64,000 nucleotides of DNA from an uncultured Pelagibacteraceae bacterium. Lineage in GTDB: Bacteria > Pseudomonadota > Alphaproteobacteria > Pelagibacterales > Pelagibacteraceae. Shown here in pieces: positions 1 through 8,262 of this stretch (positions within the stretch are counted from its first letter, which is position 1; each line of letters opens with the position of its first letter). Below the pieces are notes generated by a model. The model saw nothing but the letters and a program-made list of their open reading frames with translations, made no database searches and had not been told where the DNA came from. A program made the position numbers and the translations under genes. The stretch lies in contig CACJNX010000001.1 of assembly GCA_902594835.1 (NCBI GenBank), positions 25,432 to 89,431 of the forward strand. The letters are read 5' to 3'.

Positions 1-1352
1 CCGGAAAAGTAGGCTTTTCAATCAGCAAACAATTATCAGCACAAGGTCATTCAGTGACAGTAATAGACCAGTCATCTGAAGACATAAAAAAAATTAACGA
101 CACACAAGACGTAAAAGGTATAGTTGGTAGAGCAACATTGCCATCAGTTTTGGAAAATGCTGGTGCTGAAAAAACTGATATGATTATTGCAGTTACAAGA
201 AACGATGAAACAAATATGATCGTATGTCAGTTGGCAAGCTCATTATTTAATATTTCGAAAAAAATAGCGCGAATTAGAACAAAAGATTTTTTAGAGGGAA
301 AATGGGGAAAACTTTATAATAAATCAAATATCCCAATAGATGTAATTATTTCACCAGAGCGAGAAGTGGCGAAATCGTTATACAGAAGGTTAGAGGCACC
401 AGGCGCATTAGATAATGTACCATTTGGTAAAAATAAAGTGAAAATGTTAGAGATCTCAATTGAAAAAAATTGTCCAATTAAAAATATACCTCTAAAAAAA
501 TTAACAGAGAAGTTTCCAGATTTTAAAGCAAATATATTAGGGGCTTTAAGAAAAGAAAAATTTATTTATTTAAAAAAAAATGATCAAATGCTGGAAGACG
601 ATAATGTTTATGTTGTTGTTAGCAGTGATCAATTGAATCCTATACTTAAAGCTTTTGGTCATGAAGAAAAAATTGCAAAAAATGTTTTAATTATAGGCGG
701 CGGCAATATTGGGTTACAACTCGCTAAGATGCTTGAGGAAAATTTTGAAGACGTGAGGGTGAAGATTATAGAAAAAAATAAACAAAGAGCAGAAGAAATT
801 GCAAATGAATTATCTTCATCAATTGTTATAAATGGAGATGCTTTGGATGAAGATATATTGAAAGAGGCTAATCTAGAGGGATCAGAAACAGTTTTAGCGT
901 TAACGAATGATGATGAAAATAATATGATGGCTTGTGTATTAGCAGAAAAAACAGGCTTAAAAAAAAGAACAATCGCAATAGTAAATAAGACTAACTACAA
1001 TCTTCTACAAGACTCACTTAATATAGATGATCTAGTTGATCCAAGAATGACCACAGTATCAAGAATAATGGAACACGTTCACAGAGGAAGTATCGGCACA
1101 GTGTACTCATTGTTGGATGGTGAATATGAGTTTATTGAAGCAAAAATTTCTGAAAAATCTGAATTAGTAAACAAAAAAATTCGAGACTCAAATTTACCGG
1201 AAGATATTAGAATAGGTGCAATTATAAGAAATGAAAAGGTTATAATTCCTCGATCTAGTTTTATTTTTGAGAAGAATGATCTTGTTGTGTTTCTTGCGAA
1301 GAGAGAAGAGCTGAAAGCTGTTGAGAGTATTTTTAGCCTAGGCACAATTTAA
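1..1352 (+). CDS. trkA: Trk potassium uptake regulator TrkA (5' partial)
   Basis: TrkA is the cytoplasmic nucleotide-binding subunit that gates the TrkH potassium channel. The reading frame is already open at base 3 and starts inside the first Rossmann fold (GKVGFSISKQL then VTVIDQ), so the N-terminus lies outside the window; a GTG at 54 is internal. A second NAD-binding glycine motif (IGGGNIGLQLA) sits roughly 215 codons after that GTG. Two RCK_N/RCK_C repeats in one chain is the usual TrkA plan. trkH follows after 5 bases, so the two are almost certainly one operon. Product confidence is high; only the start is missing. Confidence 0.95.
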   Translation, partial: GKVGFSISKQLSAQGHSVTVIDQSSEDIKKINDTQDVKGIVGRATLPSVLENAGAEKTDMIIAVTRNDETNMIVCQLASSLFNISKKIARIRTKDFLEGKWGKLYNKSNIPIDVIISPEREVAKSLYRRLEAPGALDNVPFGKNKVKMLEISIEKNCPIKNIPLKKLTEKFPDFKANILGALRKEKFIYLKKNDQMLEDDNVYVVVSSDQLNPILKAFGHEEKIAKNVLIIGGGNIGLQLAKMLEENFEDVRVKIIEKNKQRAEEIANELSSSIVINGDALDEDILKEANLEGSETVLALTNDDENNMMACVLAEKTGLKKRTIAIVNKTNYNLLQDSLNIDDLVDPRMTTVSRIMEHVHRGSIGTVYSLLDGEYEFIEAKISEKSELVNKKIRDSNLPEDIRIGAIIRNEKVIIPRSSFIFEKNDLVVFLAKREELKAVESIFSLGTI

Positions 1353-1357
1353 AATTA

Positions 1358-2770
1358 ATGAATTTTAAGAGGATTAGTTTTTATCTAAGCTTATTTTGTT
1401 TTCCTATAAGTTTCCTTTCATTTATAAATATTTTATATGCTTCATATTTTGATTATTTTTTAAGTATTGATACTTATTTTATAACTTTAATATTTTCATT
1501 ATTTCTTGGATTAAGTTTTTTTTATTACGGAAAAAAAAGCCCAAAAAATATAAATTTTATTGAACAACTAATTTTAATAATTTTTTCTTATATTTTAACC
1601 TCCTTTTTAATATCCATCCCCTTTTACTTAAGTAATTATCAAGTAACATTTTTAGACTCTTTATTTGAGTCTATTTCAGGATTAACAGGAACAGGTTTTT
1701 CAATTTTTAAAGATATAAAGTATCTTGATCCAACCTTGATTCTTTGGAGATCATCCTCGCAGTGGATAGGGGGATTATTTTTTTTATTTTTTTTAGTAAT
1801 AATTTTTTCTAACAAGTCGTTTAATTACAAGATGACTAATCTTACATATTCAGGTGATAATAATTTTAATTCTGAGAGTAACATTAAAGATAATTTATTA
1901 AGAATTTTTATAATTTATTCTTTACTAAGTATCGGTATCCTAAGTTTACTAAATATTTCAGGGGTGCGACTATTCAATTCGCTAAATTTAAGTATGACAT
2001 TAATTTCTGGTGGAGGTTTTTTACCAACAGAAAATATTAATAAAATTATCTCAACAAATTTTCAAAAAATAGTTTTGATTTTTTCCTTTATAGTTTCTTT
2101 GCTAAATCTTTATTTGATATTCAATCTTTTTAATAAAAATACTTTAATTAAAGAACATAAAGAAGATCTATATCTAATAGTAACATCTATAATACTTTGT
2201 TCTTTGATATATTTTAATGATCATAATGGTTTAGACATAATAATAAGTGTTATAAGTAGCTTAGCTAACTCTGGACTGACGTTAATGGAGCCTGATAAAA
2301 ATCTTAGCTTATATTTTTTATTAATTACAATAATAGGAGGGTCTATATTATCAAACTCATCAGGAATAAAACTGACTAGATTTTATATTTTATTAAAAAT
2401 TACATCTTTAGAAATAATTAAACTTATAAGCCCTAACAGCATTATCAATAAAACAATATTTGGATCAGATAAAAAGATATCAGATGATCACGTTAAGACA
2501 TCTTTTTTAATATTTATTTCTTTTTTTTTAAGTCTCTTTATTTTATCAAGTCTTTTGATTGTTGATAATATTGGATTTGAAAAATCTTTTAAATTGTCGA
2601 TATTAACTTTAACAAATACTGTTAATTCTGAAATGTATAATATGCAGAATATAAATTTTTCCAATCTATTAACATCTTCAAAAATAAGTTTAATTTTATT
2701 TATGATTATTGGAAAAATTGAGTTAATATCGATTTTTTTAATTTTCAAAAAAATATTATTTAAAGATTAA
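1358..2770 (+). CDS. trkH: Trk potassium uptake transmembrane subunit TrkH
   Basis: This is the inner-membrane potassium-translocating subunit of the Trk system. The 470 residues are strongly hydrophobic with about ten membrane segments, close to the usual family length of about 480. Four pore-loop regions can be picked out, the first as SGLTGTGFS, the second as LISGGGF, the third as SSLANSGLT and a looser fourth as TLTNTV. Glycines of this kind build the selectivity filter in the family. The gene lies between trkA and gpsA, and its stop overlaps the gpsA start in a TAATG. Cotranscription with the glycerol genes downstream is therefore likely. Confidence 0.93.
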   Translation: MNFKRISFYLSLFCFPISFLSFINILYASYFDYFLSIDTYFITLIFSLFLGLSFFYYGKKSPKNINFIEQLILIIFSYILTSFLISIPFYLSNYQVTFLDSLFESISGLTGTGFSIFKDIKYLDPTLILWRSSSQWIGGLFFLFFLVIIFSNKSFNYKMTNLTYSGDNNFNSESNIKDNLLRIFIIYSLLSIGILSLLNISGVRLFNSLNLSMTLISGGGFLPTENINKIISTNFQKIVLIFSFIVSLLNLYLIFNLFNKNTLIKEHKEDLYLIVTSIILCSLIYFNDHNGLDIIISVISSLANSGLTLMEPDKNLSLYFLLITIIGGSILSNSSGIKLTRFYILLKITSLEIIKLISPNSIINKTIFGSDKKISDDHVKTSFLIFISFFLSLFILSSLLIVDNIGFEKSFKLSILTLTNTVNSEMYNMQNINFSNLLTSSKISLILFMIIGKIELISIFLIFKKILFKD

Positions 2771-3816
2771 TGTCAAAAATTGTAATAATAGGCGCGGGTG
2801 CCATGGGTTCAGCTTTTGCTTTACCTTGTTTGGACAATAATCATGATATTAATATTATAGGAACTCACTTAGAAAATGATTTTATTGATAATTTCAAAAA
2901 AAATAATAATTTCCATCCAGGACTAAATACTGAAATTCCCAAAGAAATTAAAATTCACAAGTTTGAAAAATTTGATGAATTGATGAAATCAAATGTTGAT
3001 TTGATAGTACTTGGCATAAGTTCAAAAGGAATAGAATGGGTAGCAGACCAATTAAGTAGAATTTATAAAAATAGTAAAATTCCGAAGTTATTAATGCTTA
3101 CTAAAGGTCTGAGTATTCATAATAATCAATACGAATTATTAGTTGATAAACTTGAAAGGCTACTGGAAGACAGAAAAATAAAAAAAGCTGACATTTCAGC
3201 TGTGGGCGGACCTTGTCTAGCTGCTGGATTAGCTAATAGAGTTCATAGCAGTGTTGTAATTGCAAATAAGGATATTCAAACTGCCAAAAAAATAGCAGAC
3301 ATGCTTAATACAAACTACTACCACACGTCGCACTCAAATGATTTAAATGGTGTAGAGGTTTCAGCTGCAATAAAAAATATTTTTTCAATGGCTGTTGGAG
3401 CGGCGAAAGGCTTATGTAGTAACAATATTTCTAATGAAGTAAGAGAAAAAAATTATTTAAATACAGCATCTGCTTTAATTAAACAATCAATCCACGAGAT
3501 GGAAATTTTTGTTGAACATTTAAAAGGTAAAAAGGAAACTGTTAAAGGACTGGCAGGCTTAGGTGATCTTTATGTTAGTTCTGGAGGTGGTAGAAATGCA
3601 AAAATGGGATCATACATTGGCGAAGGATTGACTTTTTCAGAGGCCAAGAAAACAAAGATGGAAAAAGTAACGGTTGAAGGAGCGGATCTTGCAAAAGAAA
3701 TTGCAAAAAAAGTAAATGAGGATTTTGATAAAAAAAAATTACCTTTAATGTTAGGTATGATCAATGCTATCGTAGATGACAAAAAACTCGATTTAGATTG
3801 GGAATCTTTTAGATAA
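2770..3816 (+). CDS. gpsA: NAD(P)-dependent glycerol-3-phosphate dehydrogenase (GpsA family)
   Basis: The family interconverts sn-glycerol-3-phosphate and DHAP in the cytoplasm with NAD(P)(H). The N-terminal Rossmann motif is GAGAMG at residues 8-13. The catalytic lysine is predicted at about residue 202 in SAAIKNIF, and a GLAGLGDLY segment matches the C-terminal domain. The usual GPxFA motif reads GGPCLAAG here, so it is a divergent member. It is joined by TAATG overlaps to trkH before it and glpK after it. Lying next to glycerol kinase and a glycerol importer, with no glpD in the window, it may oxidise G3P for catabolism as well as make it for phospholipids. The family call is firm; the direction of flux is inferred. 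Confidence 0.88.
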   Translation: MSKIVIIGAGAMGSAFALPCLDNNHDINIIGTHLENDFIDNFKKNNNFHPGLNTEIPKEIKIHKFEKFDELMKSNVDLIVLGISSKGIEWVADQLSRIYKNSKIPKLLMLTKGLSIHNNQYELLVDKLERLLEDRKIKKADISAVGGPCLAAGLANRVHSSVVIANKDIQTAKKIADMLNTNYYHTSHSNDLNGVEVSAAIKNIFSMAVGAAKGLCSNNISNEVREKNYLNTASALIKQSIHEMEIFVEHLKGKKETVKGLAGLGDLYVSSGGGRNAKMGSYIGEGLTFSEAKKTKMEKVTVEGADLAKEIAKKVNEDFDKKKLPLMLGMINAIVDDKKLDLDWESFR

Positions 3817-5297
3817 TGAAAAAATTTATAATTTCAATTGATGCTGGGACTACATCCAACAGATCAATCCTTTTTGATTTAAAAGGTAAGCCAGTTTATT
3901 CGTCACAAAAAGAATTTACACAGTATTTTCCGAAAAGTGGTTGGGTTGAGCACAATCCAGAAGAAATTTGGAGAACAACTTTAAAAACTTTAAAAGATGT
4001 TATTCAAAAAGCAAAAAGACTAAGAGGTGAAATTTTAAGTATAGGTATTACAAATCAAAGAGAAACAACTGTTTTGTGGGACAGTAAAACAGGTAAGCCA
4101 GTTTATAATGCAATTGTCTGGCAAGACCGTAGACAAGAAGAGTTTTGTAAAAAATTAAGAAAACAAAACAAAGATACTATGATCTTCAATAAAACAGGTC
4201 TTTTGATTGACTCTTACTTTTCAGGAACAAAAATTAAATGGATATTAGATAATGTTTCTAAAGCTAAACAACTAATGAATAAAAAGCAATTATTGTTTGG
4301 AACAATTGATAGCTTTTTAATTTGGAGATTAACCCGAGGGAAAGTTCACGCAACTGATGCCACAAATGCAAGTAGAACAATGATTTATAACATATCCTCT
4401 AATAAATGGGATGATACAATCTTAAATTTACTAAAAATTAAAAAACATATTTTACCAGAGGTGAAAGATTCTGCTGATGATTATGGTCAAACTCATTCGT
4501 CATTTACAGGTAAATCTATACCTATAAATGGTGTAGTGGGAGATCAGCAATCAGCAACAATTGGTCAATGTTGTTTTGAACCTGGGTCTCTTAAGAGCAC
4601 CTATGGAACTGGAGCATTTGTTTTACTTAATACAGGAAGTAAAAAGATCTATTCAAAAAATAGATTATTAACTACAATTGCATATAGAATTAATGGCAAG
4701 ACAACATATGCTATGGAAGGATCAATTTTTATAGCAGGTGCGGGTGTTCAATGGCTTAGAGACAGAATGAAATTTTTTAAGAAAGCCCCAGAGACAGAAA
4801 AAATTGTGAAATCTTTAAAAGATAATAATAATATTTATCTAGTACCAGCTTTTACAGGGCTTGGAGCACCTTATTGGGATGCAAACGCTAGGGGGGTTTT
4901 AAGCGGTATTACTAGAGATACAAGTCCAAAAGAAATAGTGAGAGCTACAATCGAAGCAGTTGCCTATCAAACATACGATTTATTTGAAGCCATGAAACAT
5001 GATGGTTTAAGACCAAAAATTGTGAAAGTTGATGGTGGTATGGTTATGAATAATTGGTTTTCACAATTTTTATCTGACATAGTTAATGTAAAAGTTTTAA
5101 GACCAAAGGTTCAAGAAACAACAGCTCTAGGAGCAGCATTTATGGCTGGCTTGCAAATTGGAGTTTATAAATCATTAAAAGACATTTCTAAAAATTGGCA
5201 TTTAGATAAAAAATTTTCACCAAAGATGAAAAATACATTAAGAAATAAACTTTTAGAGGGCTGGTCAGCAGCAATTAAAAAAACTTTAAGCAATTAA
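3816..5297 (+). CDS. glpK: Glycerol kinase
   Basis: GlpK phosphorylates glycerol to glycerol-3-phosphate with ATP, trapping imported glycerol in the cytoplasm. At 493 residues it has the normal length of a FGGY-family glycerol kinase. The N-terminal phosphate loop DAGTTSNRS, the NQRETT substrate-site motif, the WQDRR block and the YGTGAF and DGGMVMNNW segments all fit. The start overlaps the gpsA stop, so the two are translationally coupled. The importer genes begin about 100 bases downstream. Some FGGY kinases act on other polyols, but this motif set and context make glycerol by far the best assignment. Confidence 0.95.
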   Translation: MKKFIISIDAGTTSNRSILFDLKGKPVYSSQKEFTQYFPKSGWVEHNPEEIWRTTLKTLKDVIQKAKRLRGEILSIGITNQRETTVLWDSKTGKPVYNAIVWQDRRQEEFCKKLRKQNKDTMIFNKTGLLIDSYFSGTKIKWILDNVSKAKQLMNKKQLLFGTIDSFLIWRLTRGKVHATDATNASRTMIYNISSNKWDDTILNLLKIKKHILPEVKDSADDYGQTHSSFTGKSIPINGVVGDQQSATIGQCCFEPGSLKSTYGTGAFVLLNTGSKKIYSKNRLLTTIAYRINGKTTYAMEGSIFIAGAGVQWLRDRMKFFKKAPETEKIVKSLKDNNNIYLVPAFTGLGAPYWDANARGVLSGITRDTSPKEIVRATIEAVAYQTYDLFEAMKHDGLRPKIVKVDGGMVMNNWFSQFLSDIVNVKVLRPKVQETTALGAAFMAGLQIGVYKSLKDISKNWHLDKKFSPKMKNTLRNKLLEGWSAAIKKTLSN

Positions 5298-5398
5298 CAC
5301 ACCTTCAAGTTGCATAATTAACTAATAAACCGCTGTACAGTTTGGGTTAATTTTGGTTCAATAATACATCATTAAAAACAACAATGGGGGAAATAACA

Positions 5399-7129
5399 AT
5401 GTTTAAAACATTAAAAACTTTCTTAGCTGTTGCTGTATCATTTTCAATTGTAACTATTTCTAGTGTTTTTGCAGACGGGCATATGGCTGCAATTAAGAAA
5501 TGGTCTAATGGAGAATTTAGTCTTTCAACTTTATCTGCAAAAGAGAGAGAGAAAGAACTAGAGTGGTTCCACAATGCTGCAAAGCCATTCAAAGGAATGT
5601 CTATTAAAGTATTGTCTGAAACTATTCCAACGCACGAGTATGAGTCAAAAGTTTTAACAAAAGCTTTTGAGGAAATTACTGGGATTAAAGTTAATCACCA
5701 GTTACTCGGTGAAGGTGATGTTGTAATGGCTGTACAAACACAAATGCAAACTAACGTAAGTATTTACGATGCGTACATCAATGACTCTGATTTGATTGGT
5801 ACACACGCTAGAATGCAACAGGCAGTTAATTTAACAAAATGGATGGCTGGAGAAGGTAAAGATGTAACTTTACCAACTTTAGATATTGATGATTTCATCG
5901 GTAAACAGTTTACAACTGGACCTGATGGAGACTTATATCAATTACCTGACCAACAATTTGCTAACCTTTATTGGTTTAGAAAAGATTGGTTTGACAGACC
6001 TGAAATTAAAAAAGGTTTTAAAGCGAAATACGGATACGACTTAGGTGTTCCTTTAAACTGGTCTGCTTATGAAGACATCGCAAAATACTTTACAAATGAT
6101 GTAAAAAATATTGATGGTGTAAGAATATACGGTCACATGGACTACGGTAAGAGAGCTCCGGACTTAGGTTGGAGAATGACTGACGCGTGGTTATCAATGG
6201 CTGGAGCAGGTGACGTTGGAAAACCTAACGGAATACCAGTGGACGAATGGGGAATAAGAATGGAAAAAGGTTCTTGTAACCCAGTAGGAGCTTCTGTAAC
6301 TAGAGGTGGAGCTGCTAACGGTCCAGCTGCAGTATACGCAATCAGAAAATGGGATGAGTGGTTAAGAAACTACGCACCTCCAGGTGCAGCGGCTATGGAC
6401 TTCTATCAGTCTTTACCGTCTCTATCTTCTGGAAACGTCGCTCAGCAAATTTTCTGGTACACAGCGTTCACAGCATCTTTAGTAGGAAAAAATCCTAACA
6501 ATAAAGTTGTTGATTCTAACGGTAAGCCGTTATGGAGAATGGGTCCATCACCAAAAGGACCTTATTGGGAAGAAGGCATGAAGCTTGGATATCAAGATGC
6601 TGGATCATGGACTTTATTTAAGTCTACACCAGTTAAAAATAGAAAAGCTGCATGGTTGTACGCTCAATTCGTTGTATCAAAAACTGTAGACCTTAAGAAA
6701 AGTCACGTTGGTTTAACTATCATTAGAGATAGTTCAATTGATCACAAATCTTTCACAGAAAGAGCTGATGCATTAGGTGGACTTGTAGAATTCTACAGAT
6801 CTGACAATAGAAACATTTGGTCACCAACAGGTATTAACGTTCCGGATTATCCGAAGTTAGCACAAATCTGGTGGCAACAAATTGGAGATGTAAACTCAGG
6901 TGCGTTTACTCCACAACAAGCTATGGATCGTCTTGCAGAAGAGATGGACTTAGTTATGTCTCGTATGGAAGCTGCTGATAAAGGTAGTAACGCATACGGT
7001 GGATGTGGACCTAGACTTAATAAACCAAGAGAAGCTTCTTATTGGTTAAATAAAAAAGGTTCGCCAAAAGCAAAACGTAACGAGAAACCTCAAGGAAAAA
7101 CTGTTCCATACGCGAAAGCTTGGAAATAG
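5399..7129 (+). CDS. glpV: Glycerol ABC transporter, periplasmic binding protein GlpV
   Basis: This 576-residue extracytoplasmic binding protein matches the GlpV component of the GlpSTPQUV glycerol importer described in Rhizobium leguminosarum. ATG 5399 is chosen over an in-frame ATG at 5384 because it begins directly with a clean signal peptide (MFKTLKTFLAVAVSF..., cleavage near SSVFA/D) and has a G-rich stretch (GGGGA) about 9 bases upstream. The protein is large for a binding protein and rich in Trp and Pro. Its codons use more C and G at third positions than its neighbours, as expected for strong expression. A rho-independent terminator follows at 7150-7179. The substrate is inferred from the complete gene set and the adjacent glpK. 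Confidence 0.85.
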   Translation: MFKTLKTFLAVAVSFSIVTISSVFADGHMAAIKKWSNGEFSLSTLSAKEREKELEWFHNAAKPFKGMSIKVLSETIPTHEYESKVLTKAFEEITGIKVNHQLLGEGDVVMAVQTQMQTNVSIYDAYINDSDLIGTHARMQQAVNLTKWMAGEGKDVTLPTLDIDDFIGKQFTTGPDGDLYQLPDQQFANLYWFRKDWFDRPEIKKGFKAKYGYDLGVPLNWSAYEDIAKYFTNDVKNIDGVRIYGHMDYGKRAPDLGWRMTDAWLSMAGAGDVGKPNGIPVDEWGIRMEKGSCNPVGASVTRGGAANGPAAVYAIRKWDEWLRNYAPPGAAAMDFYQSLPSLSSGNVAQQIFWYTAFTASLVGKNPNNKVVDSNGKPLWRMGPSPKGPYWEEGMKLGYQDAGSWTLFKSTPVKNRKAAWLYAQFVVSKTVDLKKSHVGLTIIRDSSIDHKSFTERADALGGLVEFYRSDNRNIWSPTGINVPDYPKLAQIWWQQIGDVNSGAFTPQQAMDRLAEEMDLVMSRMEAADKGSNAYGGCGPRLNKPREASYWLNKKGSPKAKRNEKPQGKTVPYAKAWK

Positions 7130-7149
7130 TAAGAGGTTAATCTAAATTT

Positions 7150-7179
7150 AAAAGGGGGCACTTGCTGCCCCCTTTTTTT
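7150..7179 (+). terminator. Rho-independent terminator after glpV
   Basis: An 11-base stem, AAAAGGGGGCA at 7150-7160 pairing with TGCCCCCTTTT at 7166-7176, has a 5-base loop and runs into T residues up to 7179. It lies between the binding-protein gene and the first ATPase gene. It probably works as a partial terminator, giving many more glpV transcripts than permease transcripts. A similar hairpin follows aapJ at 23866-23897. Confidence 0.85.
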
Positions 7180-7197
7180 AAAACTAAATTACAAATT

Positions 7198-8262
7198 ATG
7201 AGCTTAGAACTAAAAAACGTTGAAAAAAAAATTGGAATAGAAACTCATATTTATCCTACAAGCATCAAATTAGAAAAAAATACCATCAACGTACTTCTTG
7301 GATCAACGTTAGCTGGAAAAACAACTTTAATGCAAATCATGGCAGGATTGGACAAACCAACCTCAGGTGAAATCTGGTTTAACGGAGAGAATGTCACTGG
7401 TAAACAAGTTCAAAAAAGAAATGTATCTATGGTTTACCAACAATTTATTAATTACCCAAGTTTTACAGTATTTGAAAATATAGCATCACCTTTGAAAATA
7501 ACAGGTGTTAATTCAGATGAAATAAAAGAAAGAGTTGGAAAGGTTGCAGAACTATTAAAATTATCTGCTATGCTAAATAAAAAACCTGATGAATTATCTG
7601 GTGGTCAACAGCAAAGAACAGCTTTAGCAAGAGCATTAGTGAAGGACTCAGACTTAATATTATTAGATGAGCCTTTAGCTAACTTAGATTTTAAACTTAG
7701 AGAAGAGCTAAGAGAGGAACTTCCAAAATTATTTGAGGACAGAGAATGTATCGTTGTTTACGCAACAACCGAACCATCTGATGCTCTCATGATTGGCGGT
7801 AATACAGCTACTATTCTAGAGGGAAAAATTATTCAATATGGAAAGACCTTAGATGTTTATAATAAACCTGAAAATTTAACTTCAGCGAAAGTATTCAGTG
7901 ATCCACCAATGAATATTGCAGAAATTTCTAAAAGTGGAGATACCTGCAAGTTAACTGACAACAGTGTTCAGTGGAAATCTAATGTAAAAATTAAAGATGG
8001 AAATTATAAAATAGGAATTAGACCACATAACATAACAACTTACAAAGAGGGAAATAATACGGTTGAAATTAATGGTAAAGTTTTAATTTCAGAGCTAAGC
8101 GGTTCTGAAAGTTTAATACATTTTACTAATGGTAGCTTAAACTGGGTGTCTTTATCTAACGGAATTCAGCAAAAAAATATTGGCGAAAACACAAAACTAT
8201 TTATGAATGTAGATGAATTTTTATATTTTGATGAAAACAATAGATTAGTAAATCATGGCTAA
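7198..8262 (+). CDS. glpS: Glycerol ABC transporter ATP-binding protein GlpS
   Basis: This is one of the two cytoplasmic ATPases of the glycerol importer. ATG 7198 (MSLELKNVEKK) is preferred because the longer frame, from a TTG at 7162, would begin inside the terminator hairpin. Walker A is GSTLAGKT at residues 35-42, the signature LSGGQ starts near 133, and Walker B is LILLDEP. The H-loop histidine is replaced by Thr near residue 191 (YATTEPSDAL). A C-terminal TOBE-like domain follows. The 3' end overlaps glpT. It resembles UgpC/MalK-type ATPases, but pairing with a second different ATPase is specific to the GlpST arrangement. Confidence 0.85.
   Translation: MSLELKNVEKKIGIETHIYPTSIKLEKNTINVLLGSTLAGKTTLMQIMAGLDKPTSGEIWFNGENVTGKQVQKRNVSMVYQQFINYPSFTVFENIASPLKITGVNSDEIKERVGKVAELLKLSAMLNKKPDELSGGQQQRTALARALVKDSDLILLDEPLANLDFKLREELREELPKLFEDRECIVVYATTEPSDALMIGGNTATILEGKIIQYGKTLDVYNKPENLTSAKVFSDPPMNIAEISKSGDTCKLTDNSVQWKSNVKIKDGNYKIGIRPHNITTYKEGNNTVEINGKVLISELSGSESLIHFTNGSLNWVSLSNGIQQKNIGENTKLFMNVDEFLYFDENNRLVNHG

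Noticed and set aside
5399..7129. Horizontal transfer of glpV because of its different codon use
   Set aside because: The rest of the operon is compositionally normal and aapJ shows the same shift, so high expression is the simpler explanation.
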